Assembly (NCBI GenBank): GCA_934726455.1 | Contig: CAKVDS010000002.1 | Span: 62,001-126,000, forward strand | DNA length: 64,000 nt | Reading direction: 5' to 3' | Source of the DNA: an uncultured Bacteroidales bacterium | Lineage (GTDB): Bacteria > Bacteroidota > Bacteroidia > Bacteroidales > UBA932 | Shown here: in pieces, positions 8,340 to 17,181 of the stretch | Position numbering within the stretch: the stretch's first letter is position 1 | Layout: each line of letters begins with the position of its first letter | The notes under the pieces: model-generated | What the model was told of the DNA's origin: nothing | What the model saw: only the letters and a program-made list of their open reading frames with translations | Database searches by the model: none | Program-made: the position numbers and the translations under genes

Positions 8340-9809
8340 TCACTTCGCTCCCCCGCGCCAGAGAGCTGACATTTCTTCAAGGGTTTTGCCCTTTGTCTCG
8401 GGAACCATCTTCCAGACGAAGACGGCGGCAAGGAGACAGATCACACAATACATTCCGTATGTGAACGCCGGGCTCCAGCTGTAGAGCGGCACGAAAGTGG
8501 AGCTGACGATGAAGTTGGACACCCACTGGAAAGCCACGGCGATAGCCACTGCTGCCCCGCGGATTGTATTTGGGAATATTTCAGAAATGAGCACCCAGCA
8601 TATAGGTCCCCAGCTGAACATGAACGATGCCGAGTATATCATTATGCTTATCACGCCGATCACTCCCGGGAGCGACGGGGAGACAGCCGACAGCGTGACG
8701 CCCAAAGCCCCGAGAGCCATACCGAGAGAGCCGATTATAAGAAGCGGTTTGCGCCCGATCTTCTCCACCGTGAATATGGCCACAAGCGTGAACGTGATGT
8801 TGACGATACCCATGAGGACGGTCTGCGTCATCGGATTGCCCATGCCCATGGATTCAAAAATACGCGGAGCATAGTAAAGGACGGCATTGATGCCGACAAA
8901 CTGCTGGAACACGCTCAGCATTATCCCGACGAATATGACCACCCAACCGTATGAAAGCAGTTTTTCCCTCTTGACAGACACGGTATTCTTGATGTCCGCG
9001 AGGATTTCCCCTGCCTTCCGGGCACCGTTGACCTTGGTCAGCACCTCCAGAGCCTTGGCATCCTGTCCGCTCATCGCCAGATAGCGTGGAGTCTCCGGAA
9101 CAAGGAGTATGAGCAATGTGAAGAGTCCGGCCGGGACGCACTCAGAGCCGAACATCAGCCTCCATCCTGTCGTGACGCTCCAGTTGGCATCAGCCTGCAG
9201 GGCATCGGCGTTTATTATGCGGTTGAGCCCTTCAGCAAGAGACTCCATCTTCGGAGCGATGTGGTCCCCGAGTATGACAAGATTGACGAAATAGACCAGA
9301 AGCTGTCCGAATATTATGGCGAACTGGTTCCATGAAACCAGAGCTCCACGTTTGTCGGCAGGCGCAATCTCCGCTATATACATCGGGCAGATGGCCGATG
9401 CCATGCCGACACCGATACCGCCAAGCACACGGTAGAGGTTGAAAGCCACAAGCAGCTGGAATGACGGCTGTCCCTTAGGGAAGAACAGGAACTCCGGACA
9501 GTACGAACCGGCTGCACTCAGAAAAAAGCATACCCCCGCTACGAAGAGGCTCTTCTTGCGTCCGAAACGGCCTGCCATAAAACCGGAAATCGCACTTCCT
9601 ATCACACAGCCGATCAAGGCGCTGGAAGCGGTGAATCCATGCAGGAAGTTGGTATATGTAAAGTCCGTCGCCCCCATGAAGAAAGCCTGAAGTCCACGGT
9701 CGGCACCGGAAATCACGGCAGTATCATATCCGAAAAGCAGCCCGCCGAGAACGGCTACAAGGACGATGAAAAAGAGATAGGCTTTGGAGCCGGCATTGTT
9801 ATTTGACAT
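8340..9809 (-). CDS. xylE: Sugar:H+ symporter (MFS sugar porter), probably xylose
   Basis: 489 residues, 12 predicted membrane segments. Sugar porter signatures are present: GRFGRKKS between segments 2 and 3, PETPRYL before the central loop, QQFVGINAVLYYAP in segment 7, GRKPLL, and PETKGKTLEE at the C-terminus. These match the XylE/GLUT family, proton-coupled inner-membrane sugar importers. It overlaps the end of the upstream xylulokinase gene by 11 bases, which makes D-xylose the likely substrate. A related pentose or hexose is possible. Confidence 0.9.
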   Translation of the reverse strand: MSNNNAGSKAYLFFIVLVAVLGGLLFGYDTAVISGADRGLQAFFMGATDFTYTNFLHGFTASSALIGCVIGSAISGFMAGRFGRKKSLFVAGVCFFLSAAGSYCPEFLFFPKGQPSFQLLVAFNLYRVLGGIGVGMASAICPMYIAEIAPADKRGALVSWNQFAIIFGQLLVYFVNLVILGDHIAPKMESLAEGLNRIINADALQADANWSVTTGWRLMFGSECVPAGLFTLLILLVPETPRYLAMSGQDAKALEVLTKVNGARKAGEILADIKNTVSVKREKLLSYGWVVIFVGIMLSVFQQFVGINAVLYYAPRIFESMGMGNPMTQTVLMGIVNITFTLVAIFTVEKIGRKPLLIIGSLGMALGALGVTLSAVSPSLPGVIGVISIMIYSASFMFSWGPICWVLISEIFPNTIRGAAVAIAVAFQWVSNFIVSSTFVPLYSWSPAFTYGMYCVICLLAAVFVWKMVPETKGKTLEEMSALWRGGAK

Positions 9810-11283
9810 CGTTCAGGACATTTTCAAGTTCAGATTTCCAATTTTCATAGGCAGCCTCAAGCGGTGCCTTCCATGTGCTCTCCGGCTCTATGACTTCAAG
9901 CTTCTCAAGCGTGGCGAAAGCCTCCTGCGGAGACTTGTAGAGCCCGGCACCGAGCGCGGCACCTCTGGCTGCACCGAGAGAGCCGTCGGTATCGAACAAT
10001 TCTATGCGGGCATCGCACAGAGTTGACAGGGTGGAACGGAAGAGCGGGCTTAGGAACATGTTGGCCTTTCCGGCACGGATCACATCAGGTTTGAGCCCGA
10101 GTCCCTTCATTATGTCGATTCCATAACGGAAAGAGAAGGCGATCCCTTCCTGTACCGCACGCAGGACATGCGCCTTGGAATGGCGGACAAGATCAAGCCC
10201 GCAGATTCTCGCCCCGACATTGCGGTTGACGAGCATCCGCTCGGCTCCGTTGCCGAACGGGAGGACGGTCAACCCGTCAGCCCCGGCCGGAGCTGTCGAA
10301 GCCAGTTCGTTCATCTGAGGATATGACAATTCAGGGGAAATATTTTTGTGTGTCCATGAGTTCATTATCCCGGTACCGTTGATGCAAAGCAGAACCCCCA
10401 TTCTCGGCTCATCAGAGCCCGTGACATGCAGGAATGTGTTCACACGGGACTGCGGGTCGGCCTTCTGGATATCAGTGACTCCATAGACCACCCCGCTCGT
10501 ACCTCCGGTAGCGGCGATCTCTCCCGGGTTCAGCACATTGAGGGAGAACGCATTATTCGGCTGGTCACCGGCACGGTAGGAAACCGGAGTACCCTCAGGA
10601 ATGCCGAGTTCGGCCTGTATCCGGGCCGTGGTCCGTGCCTGTATCCCGACTGCCGGAACTGTCCTCGAGAACAAATCGCCGGAAATCCCGTACCAGTCAG
10701 CCACGAAGTCCGCCCTGCTCTCCTTCTTGAAATCCCACAGGATGCCTTCGGAAAGGCCTGTCGCCGTGGTGGTCTCCTCCCCTGTCAGAAGGTAGGCGAT
10801 ATAATCGCCAGGAAGCATGAACTTGTCTATCCTGTAGTATACTTCCGGCTCATTACGCTTCACCCATGCCAACTTGGACGCGGTGAAATTTCCCGGCGAA
10901 TTGAGAAGATGCGACATGCATTTGTCGTAGCCTATCCCCTCAAGAGCCTCACTGCCAATGCCCACAGCACGGGAATCGCACCATATTATGGAGTTGCGCA
11001 CAGGCTTTCCGTCCTTGTCCAGGGCCACAAGTCCGTGCATCTGGTAAGAAATGCCGATTGAGGCTATCTTTGAAAGATCACACGAGCGGGACATTTCTTT
11101 GAGACCGTCACAGAGGTAGCCCCACCATGAAAGAGGATCCTGCTCCGCCCAGCCTTTATGCTCGGCGATGATAGGCGCTTCGGATTTGGGATTGGTTGAT
11201 GAGCACACGCATTTGCCGCTCGCAATGTCGAGCAGCGCGACCTTCACGGAGGAAGAGCCGACATCTATTCCTAATGAATACAT
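9799..11283 (-). CDS. xylB: Xylulokinase
   Basis: 494 residues, FGGY kinase family. It phosphorylates D-xylulose to xylulose 5-phosphate for the pentose phosphate pathway. Seen are the N-terminal ATPase loop SLGIDVGSSSVKVALLD, the substrate-loop motif YQMHGLVALD, the internal Gly-rich GEIAATGGTSGVVYG, and the C-terminal GGAA-like stretch GSLGAARGAALGAG. First gene of a two-gene xylB-xylE operon; no xylose isomerase gene is in the window. The leader carries a 15-bp palindrome placed like a repressor operator. Confidence 0.95.
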   Translation of the reverse strand: MYSLGIDVGSSSVKVALLDIASGKCVCSSTNPKSEAPIIAEHKGWAEQDPLSWWGYLCDGLKEMSRSCDLSKIASIGISYQMHGLVALDKDGKPVRNSIIWCDSRAVGIGSEALEGIGYDKCMSHLLNSPGNFTASKLAWVKRNEPEVYYRIDKFMLPGDYIAYLLTGEETTTATGLSEGILWDFKKESRADFVADWYGISGDLFSRTVPAVGIQARTTARIQAELGIPEGTPVSYRAGDQPNNAFSLNVLNPGEIAATGGTSGVVYGVTDIQKADPQSRVNTFLHVTGSDEPRMGVLLCINGTGIMNSWTHKNISPELSYPQMNELASTAPAGADGLTVLPFGNGAERMLVNRNVGARICGLDLVRHSKAHVLRAVQEGIAFSFRYGIDIMKGLGLKPDVIRAGKANMFLSPLFRSTLSTLCDARIELFDTDGSLGAARGAALGAGLYKSPQEAFATLEKLEVIEPESTWKAPLEAAYENWKSELENVLNDVK

Positions 11284-11306
11284 AGTGTTACTTTATGGTT
11301 TATTAT

Positions 11307-11321
11307 TCCGGAATTTCCGGA
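11307..11321. promoter_or_regulatory. Palindromic operator candidate in the xylB leader
   Basis: TCCGGAA-x-TTCCGGA: 7-bp perfect arms around one base. It starts 7 bases downstream of the xylB -7 box and ends 23 bases before the ATG, so it would cover the first transcribed bases. That is the place for a repressor controlled by xylose. The regulator gene is not in view. Confidence 0.45.
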
Positions 11322-11328
11322 GAATTTT

Positions 11329-11336
11329 CAAATTTA
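11329..11336 (-). promoter_or_regulatory. xylB -7 box
   Basis: TAAATTTG on the minus strand, 45 bases before the xylB ATG. No clean TTTG -33 box at 19-20 bases, in line with a regulated promoter. Confidence 0.55.
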
Positions 11337-11348
11337 ACATTTTTTTTG

Positions 11349-11356
11349 TAATTTTG
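11349..11356 (+). promoter_or_regulatory. tRNA-Gly -7 box
   Basis: TAATTTTG on the plus strand, 34 bases before the tRNA 5' end, back to back with the xylB -7 box 12 bases away. Confidence 0.55.
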
Positions 11357-11390
11357 CAGCAGTTCAGCGCTGAGACAACGCCGAAACATT

Positions 11391-11461
11391 GCAGGATTAG
11401 CACATCGGTAGTGCATTGGCTTCCCAAGCCAAGGAGGAGGGTTCGACTCCCTTATCCTGCT
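11391..11461 (+). tRNA. tRNA-Gly (anticodon CCC)
   Basis: Complete cloverleaf of 71 bases. Acceptor stem GCAGGAT/ATCCTGC, D stem GCAC/GTGC, anticodon stem TTGGC/GCCAA around loop TTCCCAA (anticodon CCC, reads GGG), variable GGAG, T stem GAGGG/CCCTT around TTCGACT. The discriminator base is T, usual for glycine tRNAs. The 3' CCA is not fully encoded. Confidence 0.96.
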
Positions 11462-11468
11462 CAGAATC

Positions 11469-11512
11469 AAAAAGAGAGACTGAAAGTCGGTGCACTTCCG
11501 GTCTCTCTTTTT
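11469..11512 (+). terminator. Terminator of tRNA-Gly
   Basis: Perfect 12-bp stem AAAAAGAGAGAC/GTCTCTCTTTTT with a 20-base loop, starting 8 bases after the tRNA; the 3' arm ends in a T run. Confidence 0.8.
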
Positions 11513-11532
11513 GCTTTTACTGTTTCTCAAAT

Positions 11533-11599
11533 GTCAGAGAGAGGGATGCCTTTCCAGCGATATTTTGTTTTGAGCTGGCAAGGCGTCCCTCTCTCTGAC
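11533..11599. repeat. Long inverted repeat (26-bp arms, 15-base loop)
   Basis: Left arm 11533-11558 and right arm 11574-11599 pair over 26 positions with one G-T type and one true mismatch; the loop is T-rich. The outer half is GTCAGAGAGAGGGA. It lies between the tRNA-Gly terminator and the stop of the M16 gene. It may terminate the M16 transcript, but the arms are much longer than a usual terminator and no strong T run follows on either strand. A small palindromic mobile remnant is an alternative. Confidence 0.75.
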
Positions 11600-11611
11600 A
11601 ACCTGATGATT

Positions 11612-14515
11612 CTAGTATCCGAAGATATCCTCAAGGCTCACGGTCTTGACAGGGCCGAGAGTGGAAAGATACTTTGTGTCAAGATCCTTTATGTCTCCAA
11701 GGATGGCGTAGGTGTAGTTCCGTCCCTTCACCCATTTCTGCTGGGCAGCCACCACATCATCAAGAGTCATTTTCTGCACCTTCTCAAACACGATCCTGTC
11801 CAAAGGCTCGGCGATACCGAGACGGCGGCAGCCGCGATACGCCTCAAGCACCGACGCCCCTGTGACACGCTGCGTACGCATCCGGCTGAGCAATGCATCC
11901 TTGGCCACGGAGAACGCCTCCTCGGACTGAGGCATGTCATTGATAATCTCCTCAAAAGCCTCGATTGCACTGCGCATCTTGTCATTCTGAGTGGCTATGA
12001 AAGCGACATAAGGATATGTGTCTGCGGCATAAGAAGGAGTGTACAGACGCGCAGATGCGGAATATGCAAGGCCTCTGGCCTCACGCATCTCCTGGAACAC
12101 GATGGTGTTCATCCCGCCCCCGAAATACTCATTGTACAGATCTATTGCGGCAGCCTGTAACGGATCGAACTTCTCTCCCCTGTTGGAGTACTGGAAATAG
12201 TAGATCTGCGCCGCGTCATACTGCGCCATGATCACTTCATTGCCCTTGGTCAGCTGCTTCGGGGTGAAAACCTCCTGAAGAGCGACCGCACCCTTGCCTA
12301 CTTTGTGGCTCGCAGCAAGTGACTTTCTCAAATCCTGCTGAGACATAGGTCCATAGTAAAGGATTTCGTGACCATAGCCGAACACCTCACGCACTTTGGC
12401 GAGAAGGTCATCGGAAGTCAAGTCCCGGAGAGCCTCGTTGGAGAGACTGTTGCGCTTGACAAAGTCGGCTCCATAATAGACGTATCTGGACAGGGCGGAG
12501 TAGCAGCTGCGCTGGGACTTCTTGCTGTTGGCCCTCATGCTGAGAAGGTCGGATTTGACATTCTCAAGCACTTTCTCGTCAGGCTTGGCATTGAGGATGA
12601 GATCCTCCACGATTTCAAGAGCCTGTCCCATATTCTCGCTGAGACCGCTCAAGCTGACCACGCTCTGGTGAGAACCTGCGGAGAAAGAGAAATCACAGGC
12701 AAGGGCATACATGCTGGAGGCGATGTCCTCGGCACTGCGGGTCGGAGTGCCAAGATATTCAAGGTAATTGAACGCCGTTCCAAGATAAGGGCAATTCTCC
12801 GTGCCGAAATTGAACACGAGCTCCAGATTGAATATGTCATTCTGCCCGTTACGCTTATAAAGCATATTCACACCCTCTGTAAGGGCTGCGGTGGACATGT
12901 CCTTGGAAAAGTCCACGAACACAGGGGCTATCGGCTTCACCTTGGTGGCCTGGATCTCCTTGAGGAAGGCGCTCTGGCTGTCGCGGTTTGTCACGATAGG
13001 GGTAATCTTCGGAGCTGCAATCTTCTGGACATTTTTGTCCTCGCCCTGACGCTTGTAGACCACGGCATACGAATCATCTGACAGATATTCATTCGCAAAT
13101 GCCACCACATCTTCCTTTGTCACAGCCTCATAACGCTCAAGGTCACGGGCCGCGTCTTTCCAGTCGATACCATTGATGAACGCATCCACATACATCTGGG
13201 CGCGGGAAGCGTTGTGCTCAAGATTATGCATCTTGGAAAGCTTTATGTTGTTGATTGTGGCCGGGATAAGAGAGTCGTCGAAGTCTCCGGCACGGAGCTT
13301 GGCAATTTCCTCAAGAGATATGTCTTTGAGCTGTTCAAGGCTCTGTCCCTGTTTAGGACGTCCCATGACCATGAACATTCCATAATCAGGACGCATGCTG
13401 GTACCGGCACTCAGATAGAGAGCTTTCTGCTGCTGATTCACATCAATGTCAATGATACCCGCACGTCCGTTGCTCAAGATCGAGCCTGCAATGTCAGCCA
13501 CCGCCGCTGTCTTGAGATCCGGAGCGCCCGGAAGTCTCCAGCCAAGCGCAAGCATCTCAGCCTCAAGTCCATAAACATCAGTGACTATAGGTGACGTGAC
13601 AGCCGGTTCTTTCTCGAACTTGAGCTGCGGGACTGAAGGAGCCGGTTTCCAGTCACCGAAGTACTTCTCGATTGCAGAGACCATCTCATCAGGATTGAAG
13701 TCTCCGGAGACACAGATGGCTATGTTGTTCGGAACATAATAGACATCGTGATACTTCTTCACATTGGTGATCGAAGGGTTCTTGAGATGCTCCTGGCTGC
13801 CGAGAGTCGTCTGCTGTCCATACGGATGGTGAGGGAAGAGGGCCTTGTCGAGAGCCTCCCAAAGTTTGCGGTTGTCCTGCGTGAGGGACATGTTCTTCTC
13901 CTCATATATCGTCTCAAGCTCCGTATGGAATCCGCGGATCACCACATTGCGGAAACGGTCAGCCTGAATACGGGCCCAATTGTCAATCTGGTTGGACGGG
14001 ATGTCCTCCGTATACACGGTCTCGTCAGAAGAAGTCCATGCATTGGTGCCGTCAGCGCCGATGATGGCCATAAGCTTGTCATACTCGTTGGGAATGGAGA
14101 GTTTGGAAGCCTCGTAACTGACTGAATCGATCTGATGATAGATTGCCGCGCGGGCGGACTCGTCCTCAGTGCTGCGATACGTCTCGAAAAGAGATTCGAT
14201 CTGATCAAGCATCGGCTTCTCGGCCGCGTAGTCGGTCGTACCGAACTGCTGTGTACCCTTGAACATCAGGTGCTCAAAATAATGGGCCAGCCCCGTGGTC
14301 TCCGACGGGTCGTTCTTGCTCCCCACCTTGACCGCTATGTAGGTCTGGATACGGGGCTGCTCCTTGTTGACGGACATGAAGACCTTCAGTCCATTGTCCA
14401 ATGTGTAGATTTTGGTCTCCAGCGGATCCCCCTGGACAGTTTCATACTTCTGTCCGCAGGAATGAAGAGACAACGACAGCACCAACGCCGCCGCCATGAA
14501 TAAGACTTTCCTCAT
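11612..14515 (-). CDS. Tandem M16 (pitrilysin/insulinase family) zinc protease lipoprotein
   Basis: 967 residues from ATG 14513-14515, which gives a good lipoprotein signal (LHSC, Cys20); a longer in-frame extension upstream is judged untranslated. The inverted zinc motif is H78-Y-F-E81-H82, with the third ligand probably a Glu near 205 in ETIYEEK. The second M16 half (about residue 500 on) lacks HxxEH but keeps the R/Y segment EMREARGLAYSASARLY of the partner half, as expected for a two-domain clamshell protease. It likely degrades peptides in the periplasm or at the cell surface. The gene is monocistronic, flanked by hairpins. Confidence 0.92.
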   Translation of the reverse strand: MRKVLFMAAALVLSLSLHSCGQKYETVQGDPLETKIYTLDNGLKVFMSVNKEQPRIQTYIAVKVGSKNDPSETTGLAHYFEHLMFKGTQQFGTTDYAAEKPMLDQIESLFETYRSTEDESARAAIYHQIDSVSYEASKLSIPNEYDKLMAIIGADGTNAWTSSDETVYTEDIPSNQIDNWARIQADRFRNVVIRGFHTELETIYEEKNMSLTQDNRKLWEALDKALFPHHPYGQQTTLGSQEHLKNPSITNVKKYHDVYYVPNNIAICVSGDFNPDEMVSAIEKYFGDWKPAPSVPQLKFEKEPAVTSPIVTDVYGLEAEMLALGWRLPGAPDLKTAAVADIAGSILSNGRAGIIDIDVNQQQKALYLSAGTSMRPDYGMFMVMGRPKQGQSLEQLKDISLEEIAKLRAGDFDDSLIPATINNIKLSKMHNLEHNASRAQMYVDAFINGIDWKDAARDLERYEAVTKEDVVAFANEYLSDDSYAVVYKRQGEDKNVQKIAAPKITPIVTNRDSQSAFLKEIQATKVKPIAPVFVDFSKDMSTAALTEGVNMLYKRNGQNDIFNLELVFNFGTENCPYLGTAFNYLEYLGTPTRSAEDIASSMYALACDFSFSAGSHQSVVSLSGLSENMGQALEIVEDLILNAKPDEKVLENVKSDLLSMRANSKKSQRSCYSALSRYVYYGADFVKRNSLSNEALRDLTSDDLLAKVREVFGYGHEILYYGPMSQQDLRKSLAASHKVGKGAVALQEVFTPKQLTKGNEVIMAQYDAAQIYYFQYSNRGEKFDPLQAAAIDLYNEYFGGGMNTIVFQEMREARGLAYSASARLYTPSYAADTYPYVAFIATQNDKMRSAIEAFEEIINDMPQSEEAFSVAKDALLSRMRTQRVTGASVLEAYRGCRRLGIAEPLDRIVFEKVQKMTLDDVVAAQQKWVKGRNYTYAILGDIKDLDTKYLSTLGPVKTVSLEDIFGY

Positions 14516-14656
14516 ATAAAAAAAACAGTTGATACTTACTACTGACTTGCCCTCCGGGCAATAAAATTTCGATAAATGTAAGAATTTTTTGCTAAAACAA
14601 ATAAATTTCCCTACATTCGCATCGAAGTTTTTCATAGTTTAAGTTTAGGTTAAGTA

Positions 14657-14697
14657 GCAGGCGTTTCGCAGTGATGCGAGATGCCTGCGAATTTTTT
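14657..14697 (+). terminator. Hairpin with T run in the M16/DUF4493 intergenic region
   Basis: GCAGGCGTTTCGCA pairs with TGCGAGATGCCTGC across a GTGA loop (two non-Watson-Crick positions), followed by TTTTTT at 14692-14697. It looks like a rho-independent terminator reading rightward, yet no plus-strand gene lies just upstream. It may be an attenuator, or block readthrough from a minor transcript. Apart from promoters, the rest of the 240-base gap shows nothing I recognise. Confidence 0.5.
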
Positions 14698-14730
14698 ATG
14701 TTTCCGCATCCGATTAAAACCCGGAAGCTC

Positions 14731-14738
14731 TACCTTTG
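14731..14738 (+). promoter_or_regulatory. -7 box of the DUF4493-like lipoprotein gene
   Basis: TACCTTTG, 17 bases before the ATG at 14756. No clear -33 TTTG. Confidence 0.5.
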
Positions 14739-14755
14739 CAGAAAACAAAACTGCT

Positions 14756-15802
14756 ATGATAACTCGACAATTCAATCTCCCGGCCGCAGTGCTGCTCTGC
14801 ATCGGGACAATCTCCTGCCAAGGTCCGGCCGACCTGCAGGAAGGCAGCCTCAGCATCAGAATAGCTTCAAACAAGAGCCTGAATCTCCCGGACACGGAAG
14901 ACTACATCCTCAGCATCCGGGACATGGACGGAGACACCGTCTACGAAGGACGTTTCGGAGACTCTCCGGAAGAGTTGCAGGTCAGAAGCGGGACATATAC
15001 GGTGAGCGCTTACTCAACCATATTCGACGAGGCCAAATTCGAGGCCCCGATGTTCGCCGACAGCAAGGAAGTCGTCGTGGGCTCAGGCGAAAAAGTAAGC
15101 GCCAGCCTGCTGTGCACCCAAGCCAATTGCGGGATAAGGCTGAAAGCCGACCGGAACTTCGCAGATGCTTTTCCTGACGGCATCCTGTATGTAAAGGGGA
15201 ATGGAGGCCGGCTGATGTACGGCCTGTCAGAGAAAAGGACAGGATATTTCAACCCCGGAAAAATGACCGTATCCGTAAGTTCGGACGGAAAAGAGACGGA
15301 ACTCCTGTCCCGGAGTCTCGCGGAAGGCGAAATCCTCACAATCGGCCTGTCAGCCGCGACAGATGCCGCCGACGGGATATCGATACAGACCGACACCGCA
15401 CGCAGATGGACTTCAACCAGCTACATCTGGGGAGAGGACGATGGAGGCGCGGACGACTTTCAAGACGCGCTTGACGTCTCGCAGGCGAGGGAAAGCGCAG
15501 GGGCGGAAGGCGTCTGGGTAAAAGGATACATAGCGGGCTGCGCCGCCTCATCCAGCAAGCTCGAATTCAATCCCCCGTTCTCCAAAGCCACCAACATCCT
15601 GCTCGGGCTGCGGTCCGGAACATCTGACGGGAAATGGTGCATCTCGGTGGAGCTCAAGAACAAGAAGATCCGAGAAGCGCTCAACCTGCAGGACAACCCT
15701 GAGCTGGACGGGAGTTTCATATATATAAAAGGAGACCTGGTGTCCTCCTATTACGGACTGCCAGGTCTCAAAAATGTCAGTGAATATAAGACTACTGATT
15801 GA
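14756..15802 (+). CDS. DUF4493-like lipoprotein with C-terminal DUF6359-like domain
   Basis: 348 residues from ATG 14756, with a lipoprotein signal (GTISC, Cys21). The N-terminal half, beginning GSLSIRIASNKSLNL, has the beta-rich pattern of DUF4493 proteins of Bacteroidales, which resemble fimbrillin-type surface lipoproteins. The C-terminal part (about 245-345) has the GVWVKGYIAG opening and OB-like pattern of DUF6359. Family names rest on memory of sequence style, not on a search. Function unknown; a surface location is likely. Its last 11 bases overlap the end of pgi on the other strand. Confidence 0.7.
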   Translation: MITRQFNLPAAVLLCIGTISCQGPADLQEGSLSIRIASNKSLNLPDTEDYILSIRDMDGDTVYEGRFGDSPEELQVRSGTYTVSAYSTIFDEAKFEAPMFADSKEVVVGSGEKVSASLLCTQANCGIRLKADRNFADAFPDGILYVKGNGGRLMYGLSEKRTGYFNPGKMTVSVSSDGKETELLSRSLAEGEILTIGLSAATDAADGISIQTDTARRWTSTSYIWGEDDGGADDFQDALDVSQARESAGAEGVWVKGYIAGCAASSSKLEFNPPFSKATNILLGLRSGTSDGKWCISVELKNKKIREALNLQDNPELDGSFIYIKGDLVSSYYGLPGLKNVSEYKTTD

Positions 15803-17126
15803 TGCGCTTGAGGATGGCCTCCGTCTGCGCCTCATATCCAGGCTTGTGCAGAAGTGCGAACATGTTCTTCTTGTAGGCTTCCACACCCGGCTGGTTGAAC
15901 GGGTTGATGCCGAGCAGGTATGCGCTCACGCCGCATGCGAACTCGAAGAAGTAGAAGATTGCGCCGAGGTTCTCCTCGTTGATGCGCTCGATGCTGACCT
16001 CGATCTGCGGCACGCCGCCATCGATGTGCGCGAGCTTCGTGCCGAGCTGGGCCATGGCGTTGCAGTGCTCCACCCGCTGGCCGGCAAGGTAGTTGAGCTG
16101 ATCAAGGTTCTGCTCATCGGAGCCTATCACCACTTCCCTGTTTGACTTCTCCACCTTCACAGTGGTCTCGAACATCACCCTGTCTCCCTCCTGGATGAAC
16201 TGTCCCATGGAGTGGAGATCGGCCGTGCAGACTATGGATGCCGGGAAAATGCCCTTGAGATCCTTGCCCTCGGACTCGCCGAAGAGCTGCTTCCACCATT
16301 CGCCCAGATACTGGAGTTTAGGATTGAAAGTCACAAGAATCTCGACCTTCTTCCCGAGTTCAGAATAGAGGAGATTGCGCATGGCGGCATACTTCACCGC
16401 AGCATTGTCCTCTGACTTCTTGAGGAGCTCAGCCCTTTCGGAGGCCGCACCCCTGAGCATGGCGCGGATGTCGAAACCCGCCAGCACTATAGGCAGGATG
16501 CCCACAGGAGTGAGTACAGAATAGCGTCCCCCGACGTTGTCCGGCACCACGAAAGTCTTGTAACCCTCCTGCGTTGCAAGCGTCTTGAGCGCGCCCTTGT
16601 GTGCATCGGTGACGGCCACTATGCGTCCGGCGGCCTCTTCACGTCCATAAGTCTTCTCGATGTAGGCCTTGACGATGCGGAATGCGACTGCCGGCTCAGT
16701 TGTCGTGCCGGACTTGGAGATCACCACGCAGGCGGTATTCCTGGTGGAGGCAAGGTCCATCAACTCGGCGAGATACTCTTCAGAAAGGTTGTTGCCGGCA
16801 AAGACCACTTGAGGTGCGTCTGCCTTGCGGACGAAACTGCTGGAAAGGGCCTCGATGGCGCAGCGCGCACCAAGATACGAGCCCCCGATGCCGATGACTA
16901 TGACAAGATCCACCCCCTTGGCTTTCCAGGCGTCGCGTATATCCTCACAATCCTTGACAAGCGATTCCGGGGTATCCACCGGGAGAGCTTTCCATCCGAG
17001 GAAATCGTTTCCCTCGCCGTTGCCGGCTTCCAGGACATCATAGGCTTCCAGAGCCTTCTTGACATACTTCTGATATTCTGCAGTATTGACAAAGGAGCTG
17101 CATCCCTCCACATTGACTTTTACCAT
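15792..17126 (-). CDS. pgi: Glucose-6-phosphate isomerase
   Basis: 444 residues, the short Bacteroidota/Bacillota form. It interconverts glucose 6-phosphate and fructose 6-phosphate in the cytosol. Seen are the phosphate-binding GGSYLGARCAIEAL and ISKSGTTTEPAVAFR, the family motif VGGRYSVLTPVGILP, the active-site Glu region FGESEGKDLKGIFP, and the His region TADLHSMGQFIQEG. Preceded by its own -7 box TAAATTTG, so likely transcribed alone. Confidence 0.97.
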   Translation of the reverse strand: MVKVNVEGCSSFVNTAEYQKYVKKALEAYDVLEAGNGEGNDFLGWKALPVDTPESLVKDCEDIRDAWKAKGVDLVIVIGIGGSYLGARCAIEALSSSFVRKADAPQVVFAGNNLSEEYLAELMDLASTRNTACVVISKSGTTTEPAVAFRIVKAYIEKTYGREEAAGRIVAVTDAHKGALKTLATQEGYKTFVVPDNVGGRYSVLTPVGILPIVLAGFDIRAMLRGAASERAELLKKSEDNAAVKYAAMRNLLYSELGKKVEILVTFNPKLQYLGEWWKQLFGESEGKDLKGIFPASIVCTADLHSMGQFIQEGDRVMFETTVKVEKSNREVVIGSDEQNLDQLNYLAGQRVEHCNAMAQLGTKLAHIDGGVPQIEVSIERINEENLGAIFYFFEFACGVSAYLLGINPFNQPGVEAYKKNMFALLHKPGYEAQTEAILKRINQ

Positions 17127-17153
17127 AGCTTATAGAGTCATTATCAAATTACG

Positions 17154-17161
17154 CAAATTTA
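17154..17161 (-). promoter_or_regulatory. pgi -7 box
   Basis: TAAATTTG on the minus strand, 27 bases before the pgi ATG, in the 55-base gap between the M28-like gene and pgi. Confidence 0.6.
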
Positions 17162-17181
17162 AGAAAATTATGCATATAGTA

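Noticed and set aside
14516..14635. 40-codon N-terminal extension of the M16 protease
   Set aside because: The lipoprotein signal starts at 14515, and the extension lies in an AT-rich promoter-like stretch.
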